DNA from: Cyclobacteriaceae bacterium
Lineage (GTDB): Bacteria; Bacteroidota; Bacteroidia; Cytophagales; Cyclobacteriaceae
Direction: 5' to 3'
Assembly (NCBI GenBank): GCA_030584025.1
Contig: CP129487.1
Coordinates: 2,852,001-2,916,000 of the forward strand
Length of the DNA: 64,000 nt
Position numbers and translations under genes: made by a program. Under the pieces are notes generated by a model that had not been told where the DNA came from, made no database searches, and saw only the letters and a program-made list of their open reading frames with translations. Positions 1-9,309 of this stretch are shown in pieces; the stretch's first letter is position 1; the number at the start of each line of letters is the position of its first letter.

Positions 1-1
1 G

Positions 2-367
2 CTGTGGGCAACACCTTTATTCCTGGTGGTGATGGTTATTGAAGGAACCGATCTGGTTTTTGCTGTGGATAGTATTCCCGCCATACTCGCCATATCCGAT
101 GATTCGTTCATTGTCTATACCTCCAATGTATTTGCCATTTTGGGATTACGATCACTTTACTTCGCACTGGCAGGCATTGAAAAGTATTTCACCTACCTGA
201 AGTACGGACTGGCAGCTATTCTGATTTTCATCGGAGTAAAGATGTGTATTGCCGATTTTTACAAAATACCCATAGAGATATCACTCGCTTTCATTGTGCT
301 TACGCTTTCGGTGGCGGTTTTGGCTTCCATGGTTATTCAATCTGCTCAAAGCGGTGATAAGAAATAA
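2..367 (+). CDS. TerC family integral membrane protein, C-terminal part
   Basis: The gene enters from the left edge, so its start is missing; the frame is open from base 2 and reads TPLFLVVMVIEGTDLVFAVD before the rest. The acidic membrane motif EGTDLVFAVDSIPAI and the following hydrophobic segments (FAILGLRSLYFALAG, YGLAAILIFIGVKM, ISLAFIVLTLSVAVLAS) are typical of the TerC/Alx family of membrane proteins linked to metal ion efflux. It ends just before a bidirectional terminator. The assignment to TerC is firm; the substrate cannot be read from the sequence. Confidence 0.88.
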   Translation: MWATPLFLVVMVIEGTDLVFAVDSIPAILAISDDSFIVYTSNVFAILGLRSLYFALAGIEKYFTYLKYGLAAILIFIGVKMCIADFYKIPIEISLAFIVLTLSVAVLASMVIQSAQSGDKK

Positions 368-386
368 TTGCAAAAGGCGCTAAAAA

Positions 387-420
387 CAAAAAGAGCCGAT
401 CATCGATCAGCTCTTTTTGT
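387..420. terminator. Bidirectional intrinsic terminator
   Basis: The stem AAAAAGAGC/GCTCTTTTT encloses a second short pairing (GATC/GATC). T runs on both strands suit both the terC-like gene arriving from the left and the small minus-strand gene arriving from the right. Confidence 0.75.
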
Positions 421-440
421 TTGTTGATGATCTCATCAAC

Positions 441-548
441 TTACTTCTTCCTCTTTGCAGCCTTCTTAGCTTTCTTAGCTACTTTTTTCTTGGCTACTTT
501 TTTCTTTGCTGCTTTCTTCTTGGCAGCTTTCTTCGCTTTCTTTGCCAT
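441..548 (-). CDS. 35-residue Lys/Ala-rich basic protein
   Basis: This short minus-strand frame encodes 35 residues made almost only of K, A, V and R, in repeats such as KKVAKKKVAKKAKKAA. It resembles the C-terminal tail of histone H1-like proteins and would be expected to bind nucleic acid. It has an ATG start and a TAA stop and ends just before the bidirectional terminator. The repetitive codons might be low-complexity DNA, but the intact frame and the terminator support a real small gene. Confidence 0.6.
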   Translation of the reverse strand: MAKKAKKAAKKKAAKKKVAKKKVAKKAKKAAKRKK

Positions 549-708
549 AGCGTTTTTAGTTTTTAGTTAAACATTTATTAAAAAGCTAAATAAAGGTAGC
601 ACTTGATTTCATATTTGCAAAATATTTCGTAAAATATTTGCACTTCACATTTTCGTTGCTCATACCATCATTCACATCAACTGAAAATTCATCACACAAC
701 ATCACAAC

Positions 709-1062
709 ATGAACATTGAAGAACTTCAAGCGCTGTGCACATCATTCAAAGCAGTAACCGAAGATATCAAATGGGATAATGATTTATGTTTTTCTGTTGG
801 CGGAAAAATGTTTTGCGTTGCATCATTGGAGAAACCGCTTCGAATCTCCTTTAAAGTAGACGATGAAGTGTTTGATGAACTGACCCTGCGCGAAGGTTTC
901 ATGCCCGCACCATACATGGCGCGTGCCAAATGGGTAAGTGTAACTGATCTCACACAGGTGAAACAGAAGGAACTGAATCAACTCATTACACGATCATACA
1001 AACTGGTCGGTCAAAAACTCACAAAGAAGGTTAGGAAAGAGCTTAGGTTGGATGTGAATTGA
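709..1062 (+). CDS. MmcQ/YjbR family DNA-binding protein
   Basis: This 117-residue protein has the MmcQ/YjbR fold: an N-terminal helix (NIEELQALCTSFKAVTEDIKW), the GGKMFCVASLE strand, the conserved GFMPAPYMARAKWVSV block and a C-terminal helix with TRSYKLVGQKLTKK. The length is usual for the family, which is described as having a CyaY-like fold with possible DNA binding; its cellular role is not settled. It stands alone with no operon partner. Confidence 0.88.
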   Translation: MNIEELQALCTSFKAVTEDIKWDNDLCFSVGGKMFCVASLEKPLRISFKVDDEVFDELTLREGFMPAPYMARAKWVSVTDLTQVKQKELNQLITRSYKLVGQKLTKKVRKELRLDVN

Positions 1063-1377
1063 CTACGAATTCACTACGACAATGCTTATTCTACTGAATT
1101 ATGCTGCTTCAGGCTTTCATTCAGGTTTTCATAATGACCTTTATATTGCTATCACAAAAATAAGTTTAACCACAAGCACACAAAGAAGGCACAAAGCCCG
1201 CCTGCCGCAGGCAAGGTTCACAAAGAAAAAGTCGCTTTATTGAATCACTTTGAGGCCTTTGTGTAAGCCTTTGTGCCCTTCGTGTTTTCTGTATTTCTAT
1301 TTTTGAGATGGCCTCTAGTAAAAGTCGTGATTAACACTTTTAAGTACCTAAGCACAGTACATGGCATAAATGATAAG
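1063..1377. other. Intergenic stretch without a gene
   Basis: No coding frame or RNA gene is seen in these 315 bases. A small palindrome (GCCTGCCGCAGGC) lies near 1201 and an A-rich stretch near 1155-1230 repeats CACAAAG words. Both are common sorts of intergenic filler in Bacteroidota. Confidence 0.5.
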
Positions 1378-1449
1378 TACCCCCGGCAGGAATCGAACCT
1401 GCACCTAGAGCTCCGGAGGCTCTCGTTATATCCATTTAACTACGGAGGC
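1378..1449 (-). tRNA. tRNA-Arg (anticodon CCG)
   Basis: The minus strand folds as a full cloverleaf. The acceptor stem GCCTCCG pairs with CGGGGGT with two G-U pairs. The anticodon stem AGAGC/GCTCT holds the loop CTCCGGA, giving anticodon CCG. The T arm contains GGTTCGATTCC. CCA is not encoded. Confidence 0.92.
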
Positions 1450-1513
1450 ATGGCCGTGAACAACGGCTAGAGTGCGCAAAATTAATCAAATACATGGGAG
1501 GAAAAAATCTGAT

Positions 1514-1545
1514 AAAAAGAAAGGATGGCCTCCTCGACCATCCTT
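1514..1545 (-). terminator. Intrinsic terminator of the DUF4382 gene
   Basis: The stem AAGGATGG/CCATCCTT is followed on the minus strand by a CTTTTTATC T-rich tail. It lies 30 bases after the stop codon of the minus-strand lipoprotein gene. Confidence 0.7.
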
Positions 1546-1575
1546 CCACTATGTTCTTTAGTAAATCCGGATGTA

Positions 1576-2367
1576 TTATTCTTCTACATCAACCGCCACT
1601 TCACCCAAATCGGTCACATTTCCCAAGGTTACCGCAACATCCGTAATGTCAGCAATCGAATATCCGGTTACAGGCGAAAAAGAAACGGTATAGGAACCCG
1701 GCTGTAAGCCCTTAATCAAAAACTTACCCTCATCGTTGGCGTACGTAGTACCTAACGTGTCATCAGCAACAATGGCATAAACGGCTGGTTTTGCCAATGG
1801 CTCGGAAATCGTTCCGGCAATGGCACCACTGGTGGCTTCTGTAATGGTTCGGATAACCGGCTTCAACAAATACTTGCCGCTGGCACCCGCTATAACAATT
1901 GAACGGGCTGCATCGAAATCAAGCAACAGGGTGTATGTAATCCCTTCAATCAAATCGGCATTAACATTCAGCTTTAACCCGCTCTGCTGTGCACTTGGCG
2001 TAGTCAGTGAATGGGTTTCACCATCTACCTTAAGCGTGTTGTTGTTTCCTAAAATCAATCGTACTTGTGAAATGCGACCAGCCGGTAACTCAATTGCTCC
2101 CAACAATGTATCCAATCCATTAGTCAGTTCAAGCAGGTTATACACCCCGGGGGTAACATCCAGGGATTTCCATCCGCCTTCCGTATCATCACTGGAAGCG
2201 TGTACCTGAACGCCCTGAATATCAATGTTCACTTCTTCATAATCACCGGGTGCGTCAGTCAGACGTACTTCCAACCGTGCATTTTTTCCATCTTCTGAAC
2301 AGGACATCATGATAAATCCTGAAAGAAGGGTCAGAAAGAATAAGGGAATCAATTTCACGCGTTTCAT
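1576..2367 (-). CDS. DUF4382 domain lipoprotein
   Basis: The chosen start is MKRVKLIPLF; an in-frame codon 19 residues upstream would place charged residues before the signal peptide. The signal peptide ends in a lipobox, FIMMSC, so this should be a lipoprotein. The segment LEVRLTDAPGDYEEVNIDIQGVQVH is the hallmark of DUF4382. The last ~75 residues (GAIAGTISEPLAKP, GKFLIKGLQPGSYTVSF) form a carboxypeptidase-regulatory-like beta-sandwich. It is probably an outer-surface or periplasmic binding protein; its function is not known. Confidence 0.85.
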   Translation of the reverse strand: MKRVKLIPLFFLTLLSGFIMMSCSEDGKNARLEVRLTDAPGDYEEVNIDIQGVQVHASSDDTEGGWKSLDVTPGVYNLLELTNGLDTLLGAIELPAGRISQVRLILGNNNTLKVDGETHSLTTPSAQQSGLKLNVNADLIEGITYTLLLDFDAARSIVIAGASGKYLLKPVIRTITEATSGAIAGTISEPLAKPAVYAIVADDTLGTTYANDEGKFLIKGLQPGSYTVSFSPVTGYSIADITDVAVTLGNVTDLGEVAVDVEE

Positions 2368-2477
2368 ATGCTTACTTATTTGTCTCATTAGGTTATTATG
2401 TTTTCCAGGAACAAATGTAACCACCGGTTTGGATTAACAGGCACACGCTCCGATGACCATGCCATTAAGGCGATAAA

Positions 2478-3143
2478 TTACCGGAGTTGGCGGATATAAA
2501 GCGCTAAAAATTCATCCAGCCTTTTTCTGCGGTATTGCATAATAAAACGCGGATGGGGAAGCGAAATGAGGGTTTCAAAAAAGTGATTTACCTCATTCAG
2601 TTTTGATAAATATTGAATATTCTTTCCCTCCCCAAGGCAATAACACACATCAGTTTTTAAACCAAATTCAAGTTGCTTATGAAGGCTATCGACAGCAAAC
2701 GGTGTAATGGCTTGCTCCAACCGTTTATCGTCATAATAATTTAAGTTTTTCCCATCAAGGGTAAACCCCAGCGGACTAATCGAACTGATATAATATTGAC
2801 TGAAAAATTTTTCCGGGCCTCCATAGGCATCAATCATCATCCAGATAAAATCCGCAGAAAGCTCAGCTTTTTTTGGAAGGGTGTTGGCAATGCCACAACG
2901 TTCTTCCAACTTGATGGGATCAGTAAATGGAACCCCGGTTAAACCGGCACCAAATCGCCCCGGATTAATGCCGAGTATCAAAGTTCTCGGATTTGAGTCA
3001 TTGTAATACCTGAAATAAAATTTTTTACTGAGCTCACATGTAAGCGTATCGGTAAACGGATTAAGCACCTCCACGCCTTTTGGGAGTTTAGCCTCAATTT
3101 TTAATGATTGATTAAAAGTAATAATCCGCTCGGCCCAGGTCAT
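2478..3143 (-). CDS. SMUG2/DUF4918-type uracil-DNA glycosylase family protein
   Basis: The 221-residue product carries the family motifs LILGINPGRFGAG (phosphate and substrate loop, about residues 56-68), TGVPFTDP, and LPHPRFIMQYRRK near the C-terminus, the position of the DNA-intercalating loop in SMUG-type uracil-DNA glycosylases. The expected role is removal of uracil or related damaged bases from DNA. Residues and length fit the DUF4918 group common in Bacteroidota. It has its own start 20 bases from the downstream edge of a terminator region and no clear operon partner. Confidence 0.82.
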   Translation of the reverse strand: MTWAERIITFNQSLKIEAKLPKGVEVLNPFTDTLTCELSKKFYFRYYNDSNPRTLILGINPGRFGAGLTGVPFTDPIKLEERCGIANTLPKKAELSADFIWMMIDAYGGPEKFFSQYYISSISPLGFTLDGKNLNYYDDKRLEQAITPFAVDSLHKQLEFGLKTDVCYCLGEGKNIQYLSKLNEVNHFFETLISLPHPRFIMQYRRKRLDEFLALYIRQLR

Positions 3144-3177
3144 TTAAAATGCAGCTAATACTTACAACAATACAAAA

Positions 3178-3209
3178 AAGAGATGCCGACAGAAAAGCCG
3201 GCATCTCAA
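3178..3209 (-). terminator. Intrinsic terminator of the S9 peptidase gene
   Basis: A perfect 9-bp stem, GAGATGCCG/CGGCATCTC, is followed on the minus strand by CTTTTTTG. It lies 23 bases past the stop codon of the peptidase gene. Confidence 0.85.
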
Positions 3210-3231
3210 CAAAAGATTAAATGACTGAATT

Positions 3232-5646
3232 TTACTTACGTGCCTGCTTCTCTGCATTTTTCACGTAGGTCTCCAGCCAGCGATCCATTTCCCACAACGT
3301 ATGCAAAATACTTTCTTTAGCCGCATAGCCGTGGCTTTCGTACGGCAACACTACATAACGCGATGTTCCACCATGGCCTTTAATGGCGTTATAAAAACGC
3401 TCTGTCTGGATGGGGAAAGTGCCCGAGTTATTGTCGGCTTCACCGTGAATAAATAAAATCGGTTCTTTCAACTTATCGGCATACGAGAAAGGCGACATCT
3501 GGTAATAAATTTCAGGTGCCTGCCAATACGTACGCTCCTCGGCCTGAAAACCAAATGGCGTTAACGTTCGGTTGTATGCACCGCTTCGTGCAATACCGGC
3601 TTTGAAAATGTCGGAGTGTGCCAGCAAATTGGCTGTCATGAAAGCGCCATACGAATGCCCGCCAACGCCCACACGATTCGGATCAACAACACCTAATGAT
3701 GCAGCATGATCAACCACAGCTTGTGCACTGGCTACCAGTTGCTGAATGTACGTGTCGTTCGGTTCTTTGTCGCCTTCACCAATAATGGGCATAGAAGCAT
3801 TATCGAGCACGGCATAGCCACGCGTTACCCAGTAAATCGGTCCGCCCCAACTTAAACGGGTAAACATATGCGGAGACGTTTTGACCTGCCCTGCAGCATC
3901 AGCCGATTTGAATTCGCGCGGATACGCCCAAACCAATCCCGGTAACGGACCATCTTCTTTCTTATAGCCTTGAGGCAGATAGAGATCGGCAGTTAACTCC
4001 ACACCATCATTGCGCTTATACTTCAACACTTCTTTCTTAACATCTTTTATCTGTGGATATGGGTGTGCGAAAGCAGTAAGTTGAGTTGATTTGGTTGATC
4101 CGGCTGTACGTAAATAGTAATTCGGGTTTTCGGTATTCGATTCGCGCGAAGTAACAAACACACGCTTTTTTGGATCCAGCAAGGTTACTACGTATTCATA
4201 GTACGGTGCCTGGCATTGCCACAACCGTGATTTTTTTCCGGTGTTCAAATCCATCTTATCCAAAAACGGCATGTTGCCTTGCGGGCTTGCCCCCTGACCG
4301 GTCAGGTAAACGCTGTTGTCTTTATTAATGGTTAATACATAACGACCATAAGCATTGACTTCGGTAAGCACGCTCCCCGGATCATTGTAAGCATCTTCAT
4401 AGTTTCTGTCAAACACGGTTTTCTTTGCACCCGAAGTCGGGTTAACCTGGTACACACGTTCTTTACGATCGCTGGTCCAGCGTTCATACACCCACGCCAC
4501 CTGATCGTTACCCCAAGCAACACGGGAGTAGCGAAGGGGTAAGCTGATCAATTCTTTTGGTTCATCCTTAAAGGGAAAGTCCCAGGTAAACACCTTGTCA
4601 CGGATGTCAGCTTTTGTTTTTGGATCGCCTCCATCCTGCGCATGCGCCCAGTACAAGGTAGCCGGTTTATCGGCTCGCCAATTGTGGCTACGTGGTTCGC
4701 GTTGTGTTGCGTTGAAGGCTGTCGGTATGTAGTCTGTTAACGGAATGGTGGCTACATCCACAACCAGTTTACCGTTGGTGTCCAACACGTTCACTTGTTT
4801 TGGAAAACTGTAAACTGTAACCAGGTAAGAGTATGGACGCTGAATGGTTTCTGTCAGAATTAGTTTTCCATCGGGTGATGGAGAAAAGTTGTAATGAATT
4901 TTTGAAGGACTTATTACTTTTTCTTCTCCGCCAATATTTTTCAGCACAAGATCAGTAGTGGTATAATAATCGAAGACGGATTCATCGTACGGATTTTTCA
5001 TCAAATCCTGATACGTGCGGGAAGGCACGCGCTTACCCAGGTTCTCTTCAACAATTGGTCCGGCTGGTACGCGGCTCTTTTCCGGGAGGGCCTTCAGGTT
5101 TTGCGGAACGGCAGTAAACAATATATGCTGTGAGTCCGATAGCCATTCGAACGCTCCACCAAAAACAGCATTGATTTTTCGATCGGTCACTTTTGATGCT
5201 GTAAATGTGGTCATATCCACTACCCACAGCTCAATGCCATCAGGATTGTTTTGCAGAAACGCCAACTTCTTGCTGTCGGGCGAAAAGCTTGCGCTGCTAA
5301 TCAACAGGTTTGCCGGAAGATTTTTTATAGCCACCTCCTGGCCATCCTTAATTCGTTTGGCGGTAATGCCAATGATATAATTCCCCCGGCTGGGGCCAAA
5401 GTTGGCCGGGTTCATGCGCATACCCGCGATGCGCAATTCGGGCCGCGAAAGTTGCTCAATGGTTGGATAATCGGAACGCTCCAATTGCAACATCCACTGC
5501 TTATCGGGCGAAAATGTTACGAACGGTGTAAGCGGTGCTTCCAACAACCGGGCAATTTCTTCCGGTGGTCGCTGATACGTAAGGTTTTCCTGTGCGAACA
5601 GCGTTGTGCCGCATAGAACCAGTAAAACGTATAGGATTCTTTTCAT
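3232..5646 (-). CDS. S9 family peptidase (prolyl oligopeptidase type), secreted
   Basis: This 804-residue protein starts with a signal peptide, MKRILYVLLVLCGTTLFAQ. A long N-terminal beta-propeller region follows (repeats such as LISSASFSPDSKKLAFLQN). The C-terminal alpha/beta-hydrolase domain has the nucleophile motif GVGGHSYGAF, the acid in FIHGEADNNSG and the histidine in PYESHGY. This is the catalytic triad of serine peptidase family S9, which acts on peptides in the periplasm. Size and order of domains fit the Bacteroidota S9 group. A strong terminator follows. It is transcribed away from dnaX. Confidence 0.93.
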   Translation of the reverse strand: MKRILYVLLVLCGTTLFAQENLTYQRPPEEIARLLEAPLTPFVTFSPDKQWMLQLERSDYPTIEQLSRPELRIAGMRMNPANFGPSRGNYIIGITAKRIKDGQEVAIKNLPANLLISSASFSPDSKKLAFLQNNPDGIELWVVDMTTFTASKVTDRKINAVFGGAFEWLSDSQHILFTAVPQNLKALPEKSRVPAGPIVEENLGKRVPSRTYQDLMKNPYDESVFDYYTTTDLVLKNIGGEEKVISPSKIHYNFSPSPDGKLILTETIQRPYSYLVTVYSFPKQVNVLDTNGKLVVDVATIPLTDYIPTAFNATQREPRSHNWRADKPATLYWAHAQDGGDPKTKADIRDKVFTWDFPFKDEPKELISLPLRYSRVAWGNDQVAWVYERWTSDRKERVYQVNPTSGAKKTVFDRNYEDAYNDPGSVLTEVNAYGRYVLTINKDNSVYLTGQGASPQGNMPFLDKMDLNTGKKSRLWQCQAPYYEYVVTLLDPKKRVFVTSRESNTENPNYYLRTAGSTKSTQLTAFAHPYPQIKDVKKEVLKYKRNDGVELTADLYLPQGYKKEDGPLPGLVWAYPREFKSADAAGQVKTSPHMFTRLSWGGPIYWVTRGYAVLDNASMPIIGEGDKEPNDTYIQQLVASAQAVVDHAASLGVVDPNRVGVGGHSYGAFMTANLLAHSDIFKAGIARSGAYNRTLTPFGFQAEERTYWQAPEIYYQMSPFSYADKLKEPILFIHGEADNNSGTFPIQTERFYNAIKGHGGTSRYVVLPYESHGYAAKESILHTLWEMDRWLETYVKNAEKQARK

Positions 5647-5761
5647 AGGAAAATGATTTTAAGTTGAGTATGGTGAAAGCTACAATTTTGCCCCTCGTAT
5701 TGCCAGTTTTTTTTGATGAGTAGTTTTTCCGATTTGCATCCTAAAAAGGTTAATTTGCCGC

Positions 5762-7452
5762 ATGGATAATTTTGTCGTTTCGGCACGAAAATACCGGCCT
5801 ACCGGGTTCGCTGAGGTGGTGGGACAAGAGCACATTACCACCACGCTCAAAAATGCCATCGACAATAATAAACTGGCGCAGGCCCTCCTGTTTTGTGGCC
5901 CGCGGGGGGTAGGAAAAACCACTTGTGCGCGTATTGTAGCCCGGCTGATCAATGGATTTGAAGAAAAAGCCGAAACCAATACACTCAATATTTTTGAGTT
6001 GGATGCCGCCTCGAACAATTCGGTGGAAGACATCCGTAGCCTGATCGACCAGGTACGCTACCCGCCCCAATTCGGCAAATTCAAAGTATATATAATAGAC
6101 GAGGTTCACATGCTCTCCAATGCGGCTTTCAATGCTTTTTTGAAAACGCTTGAAGAACCACCGCCATATGCCATTTTCATTCTGGCTACTACCGAAAAGC
6201 ATAAGGTTATTCCAACCATCCTTTCGCGATGCCAGATTTTTGATTTCAACCGGATTCAGATTTCCGACATCAGCGGTCATTTAAAAACAATCGCCAAGCA
6301 TGAAGGCATCAAGGCGGAAGATGAAGCCTTGCACCTGATTGCCCAAAAAGCCGATGGTGCGCTGCGCGATGCGTTATCGATTTTCGATTTGATGGTGACT
6401 TATTCCTCAGGTAAAGGAATCACCTTCAAAAATGTGCTCAGCAACCTGCACATTCTCGACTACGATTACTATTTCTCGGTGGTGGATGCCTTGCTTACGC
6501 AGAACCACACCCAACCTTTGTTGATTTTGGACGAAATCCTGAAAAAAGGTTTTGACGGACAAAATTTCATTGTGGGATTGAGTGAGCACTTCCGGAATTT
6601 GCTGGTATCGCAGGATGCGCGCACCACACAACTGATGGAAGTACCGGAAAATGTAAAGAAAAAATATGCCGAGCAGGCACAGGCTGCTCCGCCTTCCCTC
6701 CTGCTTTCTTGGCTCAACATTGCCAATCAATGCGACATCAACTACAAGAGCAGCAAAAACCAGCGCCTTTCTGTTGAGTTGGCGTTGATGAAAATGGCGC
6801 ATGTACAATCCGTGCTTAACCTGGCATCACTTCCTCAACAAGAGGCAGTAAAAAAAAAATTAGTGACGAACCCGTAGCGCCTCAAGAGACTACTGAAGTT
6901 GCTCCGCCAGTCACACAATCCATCCCAAAAATTCCTGAACCTCCCAAGCCTACAAATGGCAATGGAAACGGCAATGGCACCAGTCGGTTTTCCAAACAAA
7001 AAAGCACGCCAAAAATTCCTGCCCTGAATTCCATTCTAACTACAGAATCGGCAACCGAAGAAAAAACCGTTGCGCCCGTAAAGCAGGTTGACAATAAACC
7101 TTTTACTACCGAACAGCTTCAGGAAACCTGGAGAGCATTTGCGGAACAACGCAAAAAGTACAAAGCCGAATATCAATTGCTTACGCAAGAGTTTGAGATA
7201 CACGATTCAACCATTGTGCTGCATTTGATGAACCCGGTTCAGGAGACCTTGCTGAATGAAATGAAAAGCGATTTGATGCAATTCATTCGGGAGAGCCTGC
7301 AAAACTATTCCATTCAGGTTACGGGCGAGAACAAAAACACAGACTCAAAAAAAGTGATCTACACCAACCGCGAAAAGTTTGAACACCTCGCAGAAAAGAA
7401 TCCGCTTTTACTCGAACTAAAAGAAAAACTCGGGCTCGATCCGGATTTTTAG
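5762..7452 (+). CDS. dnaX: DNA polymerase III subunits gamma/tau, -1 shift on an A run
   Basis: The first frame (5762-6877, 371 residues) has the clamp-loader ATPase: Walker A GPRGVGKTT, Walker B VYIIDEVHML, sensor 1 ATTEKHK and SRC motif LSRCQIF. It stops soon after a run of ten A at 6850-6859. A -1 shift on that run joins it to an open frame reaching 7452, which has a Pro/Lys-rich linker and a tau-like C-terminal domain (TEQLQETWRAFAEQRK, NPLLLELKEKLGLDPDF). The short product would be gamma and the shifted ~563-residue product tau. The usual CxxC zinc module after Walker A is missing, replaced by INGFEEKAETNT. A sequencing slip in the A run is the alternative. Confidence 0.85.
6850..6859 (+). 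promoter_or_regulatory. Slippery A10 run in dnaX
   Basis: Ten consecutive A lie where the gamma frame continues for only six codons, while the -1 frame stays open for about 590 bases and encodes the tau tail. Ribosomal or transcriptional slippage on A runs in dnaX is established in E. coli and Thermus. Confidence 0.65.
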
Positions 7453-7465
7453 AAATAAAGTATTA

Positions 7466-7659
7466 TGAGTATCCGCTTCAAGTCCTAAATACCCCGTCAT
7501 TGCGAGCCTGCCTGCGGTAGGCGGGCGGTAGCGAAGCAATCCCAATTTTAAATTAAAAAATGAGATTGCTTCGGTCTCCCGATCCCGATAGCTATCGGGA
7601 TTATCGGGATCCCTCGCAATGACGTTAACTCGTTAGTTAGGACTCTTTACGGATACTCA
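7466..7659. repeat. Nested inverted repeat between convergent genes
   Basis: The outer arms TGAGTATCCG/CGGATACTCA and AGTCCTAA/TTAGGACT enclose CGTCATTGCGAG/CTCGCAATGACG and then GAAGCAATC/GATTGCTTC. Such long palindromic intergenic elements are frequent in Bacteroidota genomes. This one may end transcription from both sides. Confidence 0.7.
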
Positions 7660-7710
7660 CATAAAGTATCTCTAAAAACTTTGTCACGTTGTCCACGGGA
7701 CTGCCCTTAA

Positions 7711-8628
7711 CTACTTCTTTTCCTCGTAATTCTGGAACGTGTACCGGAATCCAAAATTGAAGTTCTGGCTCAGCTGCACTTCATCATCCTGATCGAAATC
7801 GTAAATTAAAATACCACCCAGCCCCACGCTGATAAAGCGGTTCACCTGTGCGGTAAGCATCAAATCAAGGCGGTGGTCGATAGTCTTTCCTTCAAGCGTT
7901 TCATAATTCGCAAACAACATGTAACGCCATTTCAAATTCAGGTTTTTGGCAATGTCCTTATCGAAATCAGCTGTTGCCTGAAACGCCAGCCACTCAAAAC
8001 GTGTTGTCTCGCCCAACAACACGCCATACGGACTTACCGGATCAACCGCATCGAAACGACCGTTATTATCACTTAGAATCGTAACCCTGGGTGCAAACGG
8101 TGCAATACGCACTTTAAAATAAGGGGCCGGCTGATATTGTAAACCCCATGCTGACGTGATAAATGCCGGAGCAAAAATATCGGAGATCAGATCCTGGGTA
8201 TCATCATCGTTGTAGCGATACCCTTCTGTAAACTGGCTGAGAAAATTCAACGATGTGAACAAGTCCCATTTATCGCTGATCTTATAGCCCACCTTGGTAT
8301 CAAAAAACATGCGGTCGAGTGTTTTACGAAAACCCTGGCCACTGTTGTTTACGAAACCGTACAGAAAATCAATTTCATTATCCCAGGTAATTTTGTCTTT
8401 GGCGTAGTTGGCCTTGTAATTAAGGGCTCCGTTCAAACCAACCGAGTTAATTCCACCAGCCTTCCAGTTCGATGAAAAAGATGCCTGGTTGAAACTTGCA
8501 TTAAACATAAACCGCTTCTTCCAATTGGAAGTAGTATCAGGCTTAACAATTTGCGCTTGAAGTGAATGGGAACAGAGCAGCATGACACAAAGTGAAAACG
8601 TGCTCAGCAATAGAGTCTTTTTCAACAT
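7711..8628 (-). CDS. DUF3078 outer-membrane-like protein
   Basis: The start is set at MLKKTLLLSTF, 20 codons inside the longest frame, because it begins a clean signal peptide ending at SLQAQ. The mature part (about 285 residues) has alternating strands with aromatic ends (SNWKKRFMFNASFNQASFSSNWKAGG, FNFGFRYTFQNY), as in beta-barrel proteins of DUF3078. The last residues FRYTFQNYEEKK resemble a barrel closing strand with a short tail. The location is probably the outer membrane; function is unknown. Confidence 0.85.
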   Translation of the reverse strand: MLKKTLLLSTFSLCVMLLCSHSLQAQIVKPDTTSNWKKRFMFNASFNQASFSSNWKAGGINSVGLNGALNYKANYAKDKITWDNEIDFLYGFVNNSGQGFRKTLDRMFFDTKVGYKISDKWDLFTSLNFLSQFTEGYRYNDDDTQDLISDIFAPAFITSAWGLQYQPAPYFKVRIAPFAPRVTILSDNNGRFDAVDPVSPYGVLLGETTRFEWLAFQATADFDKDIAKNLNLKWRYMLFANYETLEGKTIDHRLDLMLTAQVNRFISVGLGGILIYDFDQDDEVQLSQNFNFGFRYTFQNYEEKK

Positions 8629-8761
8629 AACAAATGAATTTTTACTTGTGCTAAGATACAGAAACTGAGTGAACAAACGTAAAATCAAAAAACCGCGCTT
8701 AGCCTTTCAGAAAATAAAAGTATAGCTGAGGTCCATGGCCAGCACCAGTAAAAGAAACTCT

Positions 8762-9178
8762 TTAGATGTTATTCAGCTTGATTTCCTCCAGGGCCACCTC
8801 GGTCAGGGGCTTGGTGATGAATTTTATCACGTGGTTGTTATTCACGATCTTGTCGATGTCGCGCTTGTTATCGGAACTGGATAAGATGATGACTTTGCAT
8901 TTGTTGCGCACCAGTTCGTTGAACTTTTCGAACTCATACAAAAACACGAAACCATCAACAATGGGCATGTTGATGTCCAGGAAGATTAGTGTGGGTAGAT
9001 TTTCAGGATTATTCTCGTTTTCACGCAGGTAGTCCAGTGCAGCCTTGCCTGAACCTTTTGCTTCAACCCGCTTTGAAAATTTGGTGATTTCAATGATACG
9101 TTTGCTGATAAAATTATCCGTGTCATTATCATCAACCAGCATCACCAGGTCAATGGATTTTGTATCCGTTTGCATCAA
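8762..9178 (-). CDS. Single-domain response regulator (CheY-like)
   Basis: The 138 residues are one receiver domain. Acidic pair: VDDNDTDN. Phospho-acceptor Asp: TLIFLDINMPIVDGF. Switch Thr/Ser: VIILSSSDN. Conserved Lys: FITKPLT. There is no output domain, so it would relay phosphate to another protein or act allosterically. No histidine kinase is next to it. The second residue is also Met, so the start may be one codon later. Confidence 0.9.
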   Translation of the reverse strand: MMQTDTKSIDLVMLVDDNDTDNFISKRIIEITKFSKRVEAKGSGKAALDYLRENENNPENLPTLIFLDINMPIVDGFVFLYEFEKFNELVRNKCKVIILSSSDNKRDIDKIVNNNHVIKFITKPLTEVALEEIKLNNI

Positions 9179-9309
9179 ATTTTCTTTCCTAAGTTTTTAA
9201 ACAAAATCGCAGATCACAAAAATATCCTTTTTTGAACATTTTCGGGGATTGCGGAGAGAATTAGCCGCCCAGACGTAATAATTTTACCAAATAAGAAGAA
9301 AAACAAGGG

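Noticed and set aside
726..953. Minus-strand frame opposite the MmcQ gene, and many similar opposite-strand frames
   Set aside because: Shadows of clearly coding genes without family features.
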